Source of the DNA: an uncultured bacterium
GTDB lineage: Bacteria > Actinomycetota > Coriobacteriia > Coriobacteriales > Atopobiaceae
Assembly (NCBI GenBank): GCA_905214865.1
Contig: CAJMNO010000039.1
Coordinates: forward strand, 1-15,127
DNA length: 15,127 nucleotides
Direction of reading: 5' to 3'
This document shows positions 1 through 6,570 of this stretch, piece after piece (positions within the stretch are counted from its first letter, which is position 1; every line of letters starts with the position of its first letter). The notes under the pieces are model-generated. The model did no database searches. It saw only the letters and a program-made list of their open reading frames with translations, and was not told the origin of the DNA. The position numbers were made by a program, and so were the translations under genes.

Positions 1-47
1 GCCGTACTAGTTCGGATGACTTTGAGAAGCGTTCGGGTGAAGTCTGA
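1..47 (+). CDS. possible 3' end of an upstream gene (partial)
   Basis: Reading from base 3, the sequence gives RTSSDDFEKRSGEV and then a TGA stop at 45-47, a plausible hydrophilic C-terminus. Hairpin-forming sequence follows directly. The piece is far too short to assign a family. Another frame is open from base 1 to a TAG at 115-117, but it is Arg/Ser/Pro-rich like the shadow frames elsewhere in this GC-rich DNA. Third-position GC in the proposed frame is lower than in the later genes, so the call is weak. Confidence 0.25.
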   Translation, partial: RTSSDDFEKRSGEV

Positions 48-53
48 ATTCGA

Positions 54-93
54 GGCTCCTCGCCTAAGGTCGGAGCCACCCCGCCGCGGCGGG
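54..93 (+). terminator. possible terminator region: hairpin plus 14-base palindrome
   Basis: GGCTCC (54-59) and GGAGCC (72-77) form a 6-bp stem with a 12-base loop. A perfect palindrome, CCCGCCGCGGCGGG, follows at 80-93. There is no T-run after either, so this is not a classical intrinsic terminator. It could slow polymerase after an upstream gene or be a protein site. The position just after the possible stop at 45-47 is the main argument for a terminator. Confidence 0.25.
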
Positions 94-114
94 TCTAAGC
101 GGTTGCAAAACGGA

Positions 115-120
115 TAGAAT
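115..120 (+). promoter_or_regulatory. candidate -10 element (TAGAAT) for the DUF948-sigma operon
   Basis: TAGAAT matches the vegetative -10 consensus at 5 of 6 bases and is identical to the -10 proposed upstream of aroK. No convincing -35 lies 16-18 bases upstream. A start near 127 would give a leader of about 125 bases before the ATG at 252. I found no SigB-type promoter (GTTT, spacer, GGGTAT), so autoregulation by the encoded sigma factor is not supported here. Confidence 0.3.
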
Positions 121-174
121 CAGCCTAGGGCGTCTCGTCACCGCCCCGCCCGCCGAGGGGTGGCAAGCGGTTCG

Positions 175-216
175 GAGGCCCGGCTCGCCCTGTGCCGGCT
201 GGCCTCGCCACCGGCA
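175..216 (+). promoter_or_regulatory. leader RNA with two mutually exclusive hairpins
   Basis: Structure A pairs 175-184 with 194-206: GAGGCC (175-180) with GGCCTC (201-206), and CGGC (181-184) with GCCG (194-197), leaving a 3-base bulge. Structure B pairs TGCCGG (193-198) with CCGGCA (211-216), and TGG (200-202) with CCA (208-210). Both need bases 194-197 and 201-202, so only one can form. The element ends 24 bases before the Shine-Dalgarno at 240-245. GC-rich DNA makes chance pairing common, so a regulatory role is only a suggestion. Confidence 0.25.
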
Positions 217-251
217 TGCGCCACCCATGCACCCACGTTGGAGGGAAACCC

Positions 252-788
252 ATGAGTCCTCTCGATCTGCTCCTCATCGCGCTCGTAGCCGTCGCAATCT
301 GGGCCGTCGTGGAGCTTGCGCTCACCATCCGCCGCGCACGCGCCTCGGTCGACGAGGTCACCAAGACGGCGAACGAGACCATCGAGCAGGTCCAGCCCGT
401 CATCGCCAAGCTCGACGGGGCCATGGACGACCTCCAGCCCAGCATCAAGCAGGTGGACCCCCTGGTGGAGAAGGCCGGCGTCGCCGTCGACCAGGCCAAC
501 GAGAGCCTCCGGCGCGTGAACGGCATCCTGGGTGATGTCTCCACCGTGTCCGGAACCGCCGCGGGCGTCACGGAGGCCGTGAACAAGGTGGCGGGCGAGG
601 CGGCGAACTCGGTCGGCGCCGTGGTCTCGAGGATCGCGGGGAAGCCCGCGCAGGGCGAGGCAAAGCACCTCGAGCCCGCCCCAGGGGCGGAGCGCGAGGA
701 CGACGCCCCGCGCGACCGCGGCTACGTCACCTACGGTGAGGCGGCGGCAGACGCGCCCGCCGAGGAAGAGAACGGACAGGACAGGTAG
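252..788 (+). CDS. DUF948 family single-pass membrane protein
   Basis: The 178-residue protein begins with a short hydrophobic segment (about residues 4-23) followed by RRAR, as expected of an N-in membrane anchor. An amphipathic, coiled-coil-like stretch rich in V, Q, D and E follows (about 30-130). The tail is acidic, Pro/Ala-rich and probably disordered. This is the architecture of DUF948 proteins such as Bacillus YtxG, a general-stress protein of unknown mechanism. The start at 252 is chosen because GGAGGG at 240-245 sits six bases upstream; an in-frame ATG at 192 would add 20 residues and lacks a good ribosome site. Only 46 bases separate it from the anti-sigma gene, so the two are probably co-transcribed. 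That fits a membrane or envelope role in the stress response. The family is fairly sure; the function is unknown. Confidence 0.75.
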   Translation: MSPLDLLLIALVAVAIWAVVELALTIRRARASVDEVTKTANETIEQVQPVIAKLDGAMDDLQPSIKQVDPLVEKAGVAVDQANESLRRVNGILGDVSTVSGTAAGVTEAVNKVAGEAANSVGAVVSRIAGKPAQGEAKHLEPAPGAEREDDAPRDRGYVTYGEAAADAPAEEENGQDR

Positions 789-834
789 GCGTCCCCGCGG
801 TCGTGTGGGACGGAACGAGGAACCCGGGAGAGAG

Positions 835-1206
835 ATGTCAGAGAGCAACGTGAGCCTCAGCATTCCGGCGGAGGCAGGATACGCGCGCGCCGTCCGCATG
901 ATGGCGGCAAACCTCGCGGTCATGTGCGACATGAGCGTCGACGACGTGGAGGACGTCCGCATGGCGGCGGAGGAGGGCTTCGTCTACAGCTGCGCCACCG
1001 CCCCCAAGGCGTGCGACGTGAGCTTCTCGATGGGCGACGGCTTTTTCTCCATGGACTTCTCGCTTGGCGAGCGCGACATCGAGGACGCCGAGTCCACGGA
1101 GGACCTCGGCCTTGTGGAGCTGCTGCTCCAGGCGGTCTGTGACGAGTGCGAGGTGGCGGGGGGAGCCCTCCACCTCGTGAAGCGGAACGGCGGTGCGCAT
1201 GCCTAA
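835..1206 (+). CDS. RsbW/SpoIIAB-like anti-sigma factor, degenerate ATP-binding site
   Basis: The 123-residue protein precedes and overlaps a SigB/SigF-type sigma gene, the usual place for an anti-sigma regulator. Its start (SLSIPAEAGYARAVR), the DVEDVRMAAEE helix and the late LGLVELLLQAVCDECEV and LHLVKRNGG stretches resemble the GHKL fold of RsbW. Family members carry an N-box Asn (as in SEACTNAVKHA) and a DxGxG G1 box. Here the N-box equivalent reads EEGFVYSC, with Tyr at the Asn position, and no DxGxG follows the second strand. It therefore probably does not bind ATP or phosphorylate a partner in the normal way. It has five Cys (31, 53, 60, 102, 105), including CDEC. The start at 835 has GGGAG at 826-830. 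No anti-anti-sigma (SpoIIAA/RsbV) gene adjoins it. The anti-sigma role is inferred from fold and position. Confidence 0.65.
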   Translation: MSESNVSLSIPAEAGYARAVRMMAANLAVMCDMSVDDVEDVRMAAEEGFVYSCATAPKACDVSFSMGDGFFSMDFSLGERDIEDAESTEDLGLVELLLQAVCDECEVAGGALHLVKRNGGAHA

Positions 1207-2032
1207 CGCGGAGGGTACGGAGGAGCGGAGGGCCGCGCGCCGCCGCCTGTCGACACGCGCCCCCAAGGGGAAGCTCGCGTGGGACAAGGAGCGCACGCGC
1301 GAGCTGTTCCGTCGCTACAAGGAGGAGGGGGACGAGGAGGCCAGGGAGCAGCTCATCGTGAGCCATCTCAACCTCGTCAGGTTCCTCGCCTCAAAGTTCA
1401 AGAACAGGGGAGAGCCGCTGGACGACCTCATCCAGGTGGGGACCATCGGCCTCATCAAGGCGATCGACCGCTTTGACCCCTCGCGCGGCCTGGAGTTCAC
1501 GACCTTCGCGACGCCCACGATCCTGGGCGAGATCAAGCGCCACTTCCGCGACAAGGGGTGGTCGGTGAGGGTCCCGCGCAGGCTCCAGGAGCTGTCCGCC
1601 AAGGTCAACCAGGTCACGGACGAGCTCACCAAGGAACTCCAGCGCAGCCCCTCGGTCGAGGAGATCGCCAACGCCCTGGGGACCTCGGTGGACGAGGTCC
1701 TGGAGGCCATGGAGTCGTCGAGCGCCTACAGCTCCGTCCCGCTCGAGGGGACGGGCTCCAACTCGGACGACGACGCGCCGTCGGTGATCGACCACTACAT
1801 CACCGAGGACGAGAACCTGGCCTCGTCGGACGACCGCATGGTCATCGAGGACGCCATCCGGGACTTCTCCCCTCGCGAGCAGGACATCATCCGCATGCGC
1901 TTCATCGAGGGCATGACCCAGGTCGAGATCGCCAAGAAGCTTGGGATCTCCCAGGTCCAGGTCTCGCGCCTTCTCCGCAGGACCCTCAAGAAGGTACAGG
2001 AGAAGATTGACCCTGAAGGTCTTATGCACTAG
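1199..2032 (+). CDS. sigB: SigB/SigF-type alternative RNA polymerase sigma factor
   Basis: The protein has 277 residues. Region 2 spans about residues 47-120 (NLVRFLASKFKN, DDLIQVGTIGLIKAIDRFDP, FTTFATPTILGEIKRHFRDK), followed by the region 3 lead-in WSVRVPRRLQEL. Region 4.2 has the helix-turn-helix TQVEIAKKLGISQVQVSRLL (240-259). These are hallmarks of the SigB/SigF/SigG group of sigma-70 factors used for stress or developmental programmes. A basic 25-residue N-terminus precedes the core. The ATG at 1199 overlaps the anti-sigma stop by 8 bases; a GTG at 1193 is an alternative. Neither has a strong ribosome site, so translation is probably coupled to the upstream gene, which would balance sigma and anti-sigma production. 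Which member of the group it matches best cannot be told by eye, so the symbol is approximate. Confidence 0.9.
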   Translation: MPNAEGTEERRAARRRLSTRAPKGKLAWDKERTRELFRRYKEEGDEEAREQLIVSHLNLVRFLASKFKNRGEPLDDLIQVGTIGLIKAIDRFDPSRGLEFTTFATPTILGEIKRHFRDKGWSVRVPRRLQELSAKVNQVTDELTKELQRSPSVEEIANALGTSVDEVLEAMESSSAYSSVPLEGTGSNSDDDAPSVIDHYITEDENLASSDDRMVIEDAIRDFSPREQDIIRMRFIEGMTQVEIAKKLGISQVQVSRLLRRTLKKVQEKIDPEGLMH

Positions 2033-2051
2033 GGCGTGTAAAAACCGCCCG

Positions 2052-2100
2052 GCACTCCCCTGCTGCTACAATGACTTCCCGTCAAACTGCGGGGGAGTGC
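2052..2100 (+). repeat. 9-bp inverted repeat enclosing a promoter and covering a Shine-Dalgarno
   Basis: GCACTCCCC (2052-2060) is perfectly complementary to GGGGAGTGC (2092-2100), with a 31-base loop. The loop holds an extended -10 element (2064-2072). The right arm holds the GGGGGAG ribosome site of the next gene and is followed by TTCTATT. In a transcript reading through from the sigma gene, the stem would hide the ribosome site and might act as a weak terminator. A transcript started inside the loop would lack the left arm. The repeat is seen directly; the mechanism is inferred. Confidence 0.6.
2064..2072 (+). promoter_or_regulatory. extended -10 promoter (TGC TACAAT) for the AI-2E transporter gene
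   Basis: TACAAT at 2067-2072 matches the -10 consensus at 5 of 6 bases and is preceded by TGC, giving an extended -10. No clear -35 is seen, which is tolerated by extended -10 promoters. Transcription would start near 2079, leaving a leader of about 27 bases before the TTG at 2106. The same TGC-TA-N-AAT pattern occurs before aroK. Confidence 0.5.
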
Positions 2101-2105
2101 TTCTA

Positions 2106-3365
2106 TTGGTTCATACGTCACGGGACTCAGGCGAGTCGGAAACGAGCTATCGCAAGGCGCTGCACGTGGGCGCCCATGCGTGGGCCCTCATCGGCGTCCT
2201 CGTCGCCGTGGTACTCGTGGCACAGGTCGCCGGGCTCGTCTCGCAGGCCCTCGAGCTGCTCCTCGTCGGCGTCATCCTCGGCTTCATCTGCAGTCCCGTC
2301 ACCAACTGGCTCGAGGACCGCAACGTCCCCCGCGCGCTCGCCGCGTTCCTCGCCCTCGTGTTCGTGCTCGCGGTCTTCGTCCTGGTCGTCGTCCTGCTCG
2401 CCCCGCCGTTCGTGAGCCAGCTCATGCAGGTCCTCCAACGCGTCCCGTACTACGTCGAGCAGGTTCGCTCCGCCATCGCGGACTTCTGGACCCAGTACGG
2501 CACCTCCGAGACCACCGACGTGAAGGAGAGCCTGGACCAGACGGTCGCCTCGCTCTCCAACCTGGGCGTCAAGATGGCATCGGATGCAACGGCCAAGCTC
2601 TCGAACGGCCTCATCAGCAACGTCGTCTCCACGGTCAACAACGTCTTCACCATCTTCCTGGGCCTCGTCGTGGCCTACTGGCTTGCCAAGGACTACCCGG
2701 GCATCGTCCGCGAGGCGACGGTCATCGCCGGGCCCCGCCACCGCGACGACCTCCTCGTGCTCCTGTCCATCCTCAGCAGGTCGATGGGCGGCTACATGCG
2801 GGGCATCGTGATCACGTCCACCGTGGGCGGGCTCCTCTCGTTCCTCGGGTTCTCCCTCATCGGGCACCCCTTTGCGGGTCTCATGGGCATCGTGGTGGGC
2901 ATCTTCCACTTTGTCCCCGTCGTCGGCCCCTGGCTCGCCGCGGCCATCGCGGCGCTCCTCGCCCTCTCGGTCAGCCCCATGCTCGCCCTCGAGTCGATCA
3001 TCGTCTCGGTCGTGGCGCAGAACGTCACGGACAACCTGGTCTCGCCCCTGGTCATGCAGTCTGCGGTCAGGGTCCACCCGATCCTCTCGCTCACGGGGAT
3101 CATCATCGGCAACGCCCTGGGCGGCGTCCTCGGCATGGCCCTCGCCATCCCGCTCACCGCCGCGGCGCGCGGCATCTTCGTGTTCTACTTCGAGAAGAGG
3201 ACGGGGAGGCAGCTCGTCTCCGAGGACGGAAGGCTCTTCAAGGGGGACCGCTTCGCAAATGACGACGGGTCTCCCAAGCCCGCCTCCGACGCCCTGGACG
3301 ACGATGACTTCCTCAAGGGCAGCCGCCTGGTGCCGCCCGGGGACCCCGGGGGGAGAGGGGACTGA
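2106..3365 (+). CDS. AI-2E family transporter, multi-pass membrane protein
   Basis: The start is taken as TTG at 2106 because GGGGGAG (2091-2097) lies eight bases upstream; the in-frame ATG at 1941 lies inside the sigma gene. The resulting 419-residue protein has about eight membrane segments. Roughly three lie in residues 25-100. A soluble region (about 103-180, YYVEQVRSAIADFW onwards) follows, then five more segments with the typical stretches FTIFLGLVVAYWLAKD, SMGGYMRGI, GIFHFVPVVGPWLA, NVTDNLVSPLVMQ and ALGGVLGMALAIPL. This is the pattern of the AI-2E (TqsA/PerM/YtvI) family, whose members export small molecules or act as ion antiporters. The substrate cannot be told. The C-terminal 50 residues are acidic, Pro/Gly-rich and probably cytoplasmic. 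It lies directly after the sigma gene but seems to have its own promoter, so membership of the sigma operon is uncertain. Confidence 0.85.
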   Translation: MVHTSRDSGESETSYRKALHVGAHAWALIGVLVAVVLVAQVAGLVSQALELLLVGVILGFICSPVTNWLEDRNVPRALAAFLALVFVLAVFVLVVVLLAPPFVSQLMQVLQRVPYYVEQVRSAIADFWTQYGTSETTDVKESLDQTVASLSNLGVKMASDATAKLSNGLISNVVSTVNNVFTIFLGLVVAYWLAKDYPGIVREATVIAGPRHRDDLLVLLSILSRSMGGYMRGIVITSTVGGLLSFLGFSLIGHPFAGLMGIVVGIFHFVPVVGPWLAAAIAALLALSVSPMLALESIIVSVVAQNVTDNLVSPLVMQSAVRVHPILSLTGIIIGNALGGVLGMALAIPLTAAARGIFVFYFEKRTGRQLVSEDGRLFKGDRFANDDGSPKPASDALDDDDFLKGSRLVPPGDPGGRGD

Positions 3366-3368
3366 CCT

Positions 3369-3397
3369 CCCCTCGCCATCACGCCGAGGGGCATTTG
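3369..3397 (+). terminator. probable intrinsic terminator after the AI-2E transporter gene
   Basis: CCCCTCG (3369-3375) pairs with CGAGGGG (3385-3391) across a 9-base loop, four bases after the stop codon. The following CATTTG has only a short T-run, so termination may be partial. Confidence 0.5.
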
Positions 3398-3423
3398 TCC
3401 GTCTCGCTTGGGACGCAAGCACG

Positions 3424-3429
3424 TATCAT
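3424..3429 (+). promoter_or_regulatory. candidate -10 element (TATCAT) for alaS
   Basis: TATCAT lies 57 bases before the alaS ATG and just downstream of a probable terminator, where a new promoter is expected. The -35 region is not recognisable. The 120-base gap is too short for a T-box leader and contains no T-box motifs. Confidence 0.3.
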
Positions 3430-3485
3430 TGAACGGCATGACAACGGGCGCCGCTGGCGCACGCAACCAAAACGCAAGGAGAAGC

Positions 3486-6137
3486 ATGAGCACCGCTGAC
3501 TTCAAGACCATGACCACGGCACAGATCCGCGAGGACTTCCTCACGTTCTTCGAGGGCAAGGGGTGCAAGCTCTACCCGTCCTCATCCCTGGTTCCCGAGG
3601 ACCCGTCGCTTCTCCTCGCCAACGCGGGCATGAACCAGTTCAAGGAGTACTACCAGGGCACCAAGACCATGCGCGAGATCGGCGCGTGCTCCTGCCAGAA
3701 GTGCCTGCGCACCAACGACATCGACAACATCGGCGACGCCAGGCACCTCTCGTTCTTCGAGATGCTCGGCAACTTCTCGTTTGGCGGCTACACAAAGGCC
3801 GACGCCATCGCCTGGGCCTATGAGTTCATCACGTCTCCCGAGCACCTCGGCCTCCCCAAGGACCGCCTGTACATGACCGTGTTCGAGAACGACGAGGAGG
3901 CCATCGAGCTCTGGCACGCCCAGGGGGTGGAGTACGACCACATCAGCCGCCTGGGCGAGGAGGACAACTTCTGGGCCGCCGGTCCCACCGGCCCCTGCGG
4001 CCCGTGCTCCGAGATCTACTTTGACCAGGGCCCCGAGTTCGAGGGCGAGAAGCCCGGCGACGACGGCGACCGCTACCTGGAGTTCTGGAACCTCGTGTTC
4101 ACCCAGTACGACCGCCAGGAGGACGGCTCGATGCCGGAGCTCCCGCACCGCAACATCGACACCGGCATGGGCCTGGAGCGCATCGCCGCCATCATGCAGC
4201 ACCAGGGCTCCAACTACGAGGGCGACGTCCTCCGCTCGCTCATCGGCGTGGGAGAGCGCCTTGCGGGCGTGACCTACAAGCAGGACCCGCGCTCCGACAA
4301 GAGCCTCCGCATCCTCGCCGACCACAGCCGCGCGGTCACGTTCATGATCGGCGACGGCATCCTGCCCAGCAACGAGGGGCGCGGCTACGTGCTGCGCCGC
4401 CTGCTCCGCCGTGCCGTCTACCATGGTCGCCTGATGGGCATCAAGGGCCAGTTCCTCACCACCTACAGCCACGAGGTCATGCGCCTCATGGCAGACGTCT
4501 ACCCCGAGCTCACCCAGAACAAGGCCCTCATCGATGGCATCATCAGTGCCGAGGAGGAGCGCTTTGGCGCCACGCTGGACGCCGGCGAGGCCATGCTCGC
4601 CCGCGAGCTCGACGTCCTGGGCGAGGGCGAGCCCCTCTCCGGCGAGGTAGCCTTCAAGCTGCACGACACCTACGGGTTCCCCATCGACCTCACGCGCGAG
4701 ATCTGCGCCAACGACGGCCACGGCGTCGACATGGACGCCTTCGACGCCGCCATGGAGGCCCAGAAGGAGCGCGCCCGCTCGACGGCGAACCGCGACGCCT
4801 GGGGTGCCTCCAACAACGTGTGGGCTGCCCTCTCCGACCGCCTCGACGCCACCGAGTTCCTGGGCTACGACCTTGACTCCGTTGACGGCTGCCGCGTGCT
4901 CGCCCTGGTGAGGGATGGCAGCGAGGTGCAGGAGGCCGGCGTGGGCGAGAAGGTCGAGGTCGTCCTCGACAAGACCACCTTCTACGGCGAGATGGGCGGC
5001 CAGGTGGGCGACACCGGCAAGCTCACGTCCGACAGCGCGAGCCTGGTGGTGGACGACGCGAAGCACCGCGAGGGCGGGCTCGTCTCGCATGAGTGCGAGG
5101 TCACCGCGGGCACCATTCGCGTCGGGGACACCGTGACCGCCGCGATCGACCACGGCCGCCGCGAGCTCATCCGCCGCAACCACACCGCGACCCACCTGCT
5201 CGACAGCGCCCTCAAGCGCGTGCTGGGCGACCACGTGAGCCAGGCCGGCTCCCTCGTCGCGCCGGACCGCCTGCGCTTCGACTTCACGCACTTCGAGGCG
5301 CTGACCGCCGACCAGATCGAGCGCGTAGAGGGCATGGTCAACGCCGAGATCTTTGCCGCCGAGCCCATTGTCACCAAGGTCATGGGACTCGAGGAGGCCA
5401 AGGCCTCCGGTGCGGTCGCGCTCTTTGGCGAGAAGTACGGTGACACCGTGCGCGTGGTCTCCACAGGCGACTCCGACGAGCCCTTCTCCAGCGAGCTGTG
5501 CGGCGGCACCCATGCGCGCAACACCGCCGAGCTGGGCTTCTTCAAGATCGTCTCCGAGAGCTCCGTGGGCTCCAACGCCCGCAGGCTCGAGGCCGTGACG
5601 TCAGCGGGCGCCATCGAGTACGTGGACGAGCGCCTGCAGACCCTGCAGGAGGCGTCGCAGGCCCTGAAGTGCCGCCCCTCCGAGCTCGTCGACCGCATCG
5701 CCTCCCTCGAGTCCGACCTGAGGGATGCCAGGAAGGCGCTCGAGGACGCTCGCTTTGGCTCCTCCAGCGACCAGATCTCCGACGCCATCAAGGGTGCCGT
5801 GAGCCTGGACGGGTACTCCTGCGTGGTCGCTCGTCTTGACGGGCTGACCGGAAAGGAGATGCGCCAGGCGTGGGACAGCGTCCGCGAGGGCGCCGGCACC
5901 GACTCGGTTGCGTGCGTGCTCGCCTCGGCGACCCCCGACGGCAAGGTGGCGCTCATCGCCGCGGCGACGGATCCCGCCGTTTCGGCCGGATTCAAGGCCG
6001 GTGACGTTGTGCGCGAGGTCGCCCAGTACGTTGGCGGCCGTGGCGGTGGGCGCCCCAACATGGCACAGGCCGGCGGATCCGACGCCTCCGGTATCGACAG
6101 GGCGCTCCAGGCAGCCCGCGAGCTTCTCGGCGCCTAG
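3486..6137 (+). CDS. alaS: alanyl-tRNA synthetase
   Basis: This 883-residue enzyme charges tRNA-Ala in the cytoplasm; the length is normal for bacterial AlaRS. The class II core begins at once (TTAQIREDFLTFFEGKG, ANAGMNQFK). Motif 2 is around residues 74-100 (CLRTNDIDNIG, RHLSFFEMLGNFSFGGY) and motif 3 follows (IDTGMGLERIA). The tRNA-recognition region has NEGRGYVLRRLLRRAV. The editing domain keeps all four zinc ligands, HTATH (566-570) and CGGTH (672-676), so mischarged Ser- and Gly-tRNA should still be hydrolysed. The C-terminal DHHA1/C-Ala domain ends with the Gly-rich GGRGGGRPNMAQAGG. The start at 3486 has AAGGAG at 3476-3481; an upstream in-frame ATG at 3408 overlaps no recognisable domain. 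It leads an operon with ruvX, mltG and a yqeG-like gene, an order also common in Firmicutes. Nothing in it looks unusual. Confidence 0.98.
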   Translation: MSTADFKTMTTAQIREDFLTFFEGKGCKLYPSSSLVPEDPSLLLANAGMNQFKEYYQGTKTMREIGACSCQKCLRTNDIDNIGDARHLSFFEMLGNFSFGGYTKADAIAWAYEFITSPEHLGLPKDRLYMTVFENDEEAIELWHAQGVEYDHISRLGEEDNFWAAGPTGPCGPCSEIYFDQGPEFEGEKPGDDGDRYLEFWNLVFTQYDRQEDGSMPELPHRNIDTGMGLERIAAIMQHQGSNYEGDVLRSLIGVGERLAGVTYKQDPRSDKSLRILADHSRAVTFMIGDGILPSNEGRGYVLRRLLRRAVYHGRLMGIKGQFLTTYSHEVMRLMADVYPELTQNKALIDGIISAEEERFGATLDAGEAMLARELDVLGEGEPLSGEVAFKLHDTYGFPIDLTREICANDGHGVDMDAFDAAMEAQKERARSTANRDAWGASNNVWAALSDRLDATEFLGYDLDSVDGCRVLALVRDGSEVQEAGVGEKVEVVLDKTTFYGEMGGQVGDTGKLTSDSASLVVDDAKHREGGLVSHECEVTAGTIRVGDTVTAAIDHGRRELIRRNHTATHLLDSALKRVLGDHVSQAGSLVAPDRLRFDFTHFEALTADQIERVEGMVNAEIFAAEPIVTKVMGLEEAKASGAVALFGEKYGDTVRVVSTGDSDEPFSSELCGGTHARNTAELGFFKIVSESSVGSNARRLEAVTSAGAIEYVDERLQTLQEASQALKCRPSELVDRIASLESDLRDARKALEDARFGSSSDQISDAIKGAVSLDGYSCVVARLDGLTGKEMRQAWDSVREGAGTDSVACVLASATPDGKVALIAAATDPAVSAGFKAGDVVREVAQYVGGRGGGRPNMAQAGGSDASGIDRALQAARELLGA

Positions 6138-6142
6138 GTCGC

Positions 6143-6559
6143 ATGCGCGCCCTTGCGCTTGACATCGGGGAGGTCAGGATCGGCATCGCCGCGAGTGACC
6201 TCTCCGGCACCGTCGCCTCGCCCGTGAAGGTCCTCCCCGCGCAGGAGGTCCTCTCGAACGCCAGGAGCTTCCGTCTCGTCCTCGAGGACTACGAGCCGGA
6301 GGTCCTGGTGTGCGGGCGGCCCATGACCCTTTCGGGCGAGGAGGGGCCGCAGGCGAGAAGGATTGAGGAGCAGGCCAGGCGCATCGCCGCCGCCTGCGGG
6401 CTTCCGCTGGAGTTTGCGGACGAGAGGCTCTCCTCTCAGGAAGCCAAGCGTATCCTTCGTGAGCAGGGATACAACGAGAGGTCCATGCGCGGGAGGGTCG
6501 ATATGGTCGCTGCCTCGCTCTTCCTCCAGGCGTGGCTCGACTCCAGGCGGAACGACTAG
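6143..6559 (+). CDS. ruvX: RuvX/YqgF family nuclease (putative Holliday-junction resolvase, 16S rRNA processing)
   Basis: The 138-residue protein has the normal length for the RNase H-fold YqgF family. The N-terminal strand ALALDIGEVRIGIAASD supplies the first catalytic Asp (D7). LVCGRPMTLSGEEG follows in the middle, then FADERLSSQEAKRIL near residue 95, and finally VDMVAASLFLQAWL, which contributes the last acidic residue. YqgF proteins have been assigned to Holliday-junction resolution and, in E. coli, to maturation of the 16S rRNA 5' end; which applies here cannot be seen. It begins five bases after alaS and ends eleven bases before mltG, so it is surely co-transcribed. The ribosome site is weak, which suggests dependence on translation from alaS. 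Confidence 0.93.
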   Translation: MRALALDIGEVRIGIAASDLSGTVASPVKVLPAQEVLSNARSFRLVLEDYEPEVLVCGRPMTLSGEEGPQARRIEEQARRIAAACGLPLEFADERLSSQEAKRILREQGYNERSMRGRVDMVAASLFLQAWLDSRRND

Positions 6560-6570
6560 TTAGGTTTCAC

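Noticed and set aside
47..251. SigB-type autoregulated promoter upstream of the DUF948 gene
   Set aside because: GGGTCT at 91-96 resembles a SigB -10, but no GTTT-like -35 lies at the right distance.
2127..3422. 431-codon open frame on the - strand opposite the AI-2E gene
   Set aside because: Its highly charged, low-complexity composition is what antisense reading of hydrophobic GC-rich codons gives; no motif supports it.
3366..3485. Possible T-box leader for alaS
   Set aside because: The gap is only 120 bases and shows no T-box sequence or antiterminator; a simple terminator plus promoter explains it better.
3582..5513. 643-codon open frame on the - strand inside alaS
   Set aside because: It is antisense to a fully conserved alaS, has a composition dominated by V, A, G, L, E and D as expected from the complement of GC-rich codons, and shows no recognisable domain.
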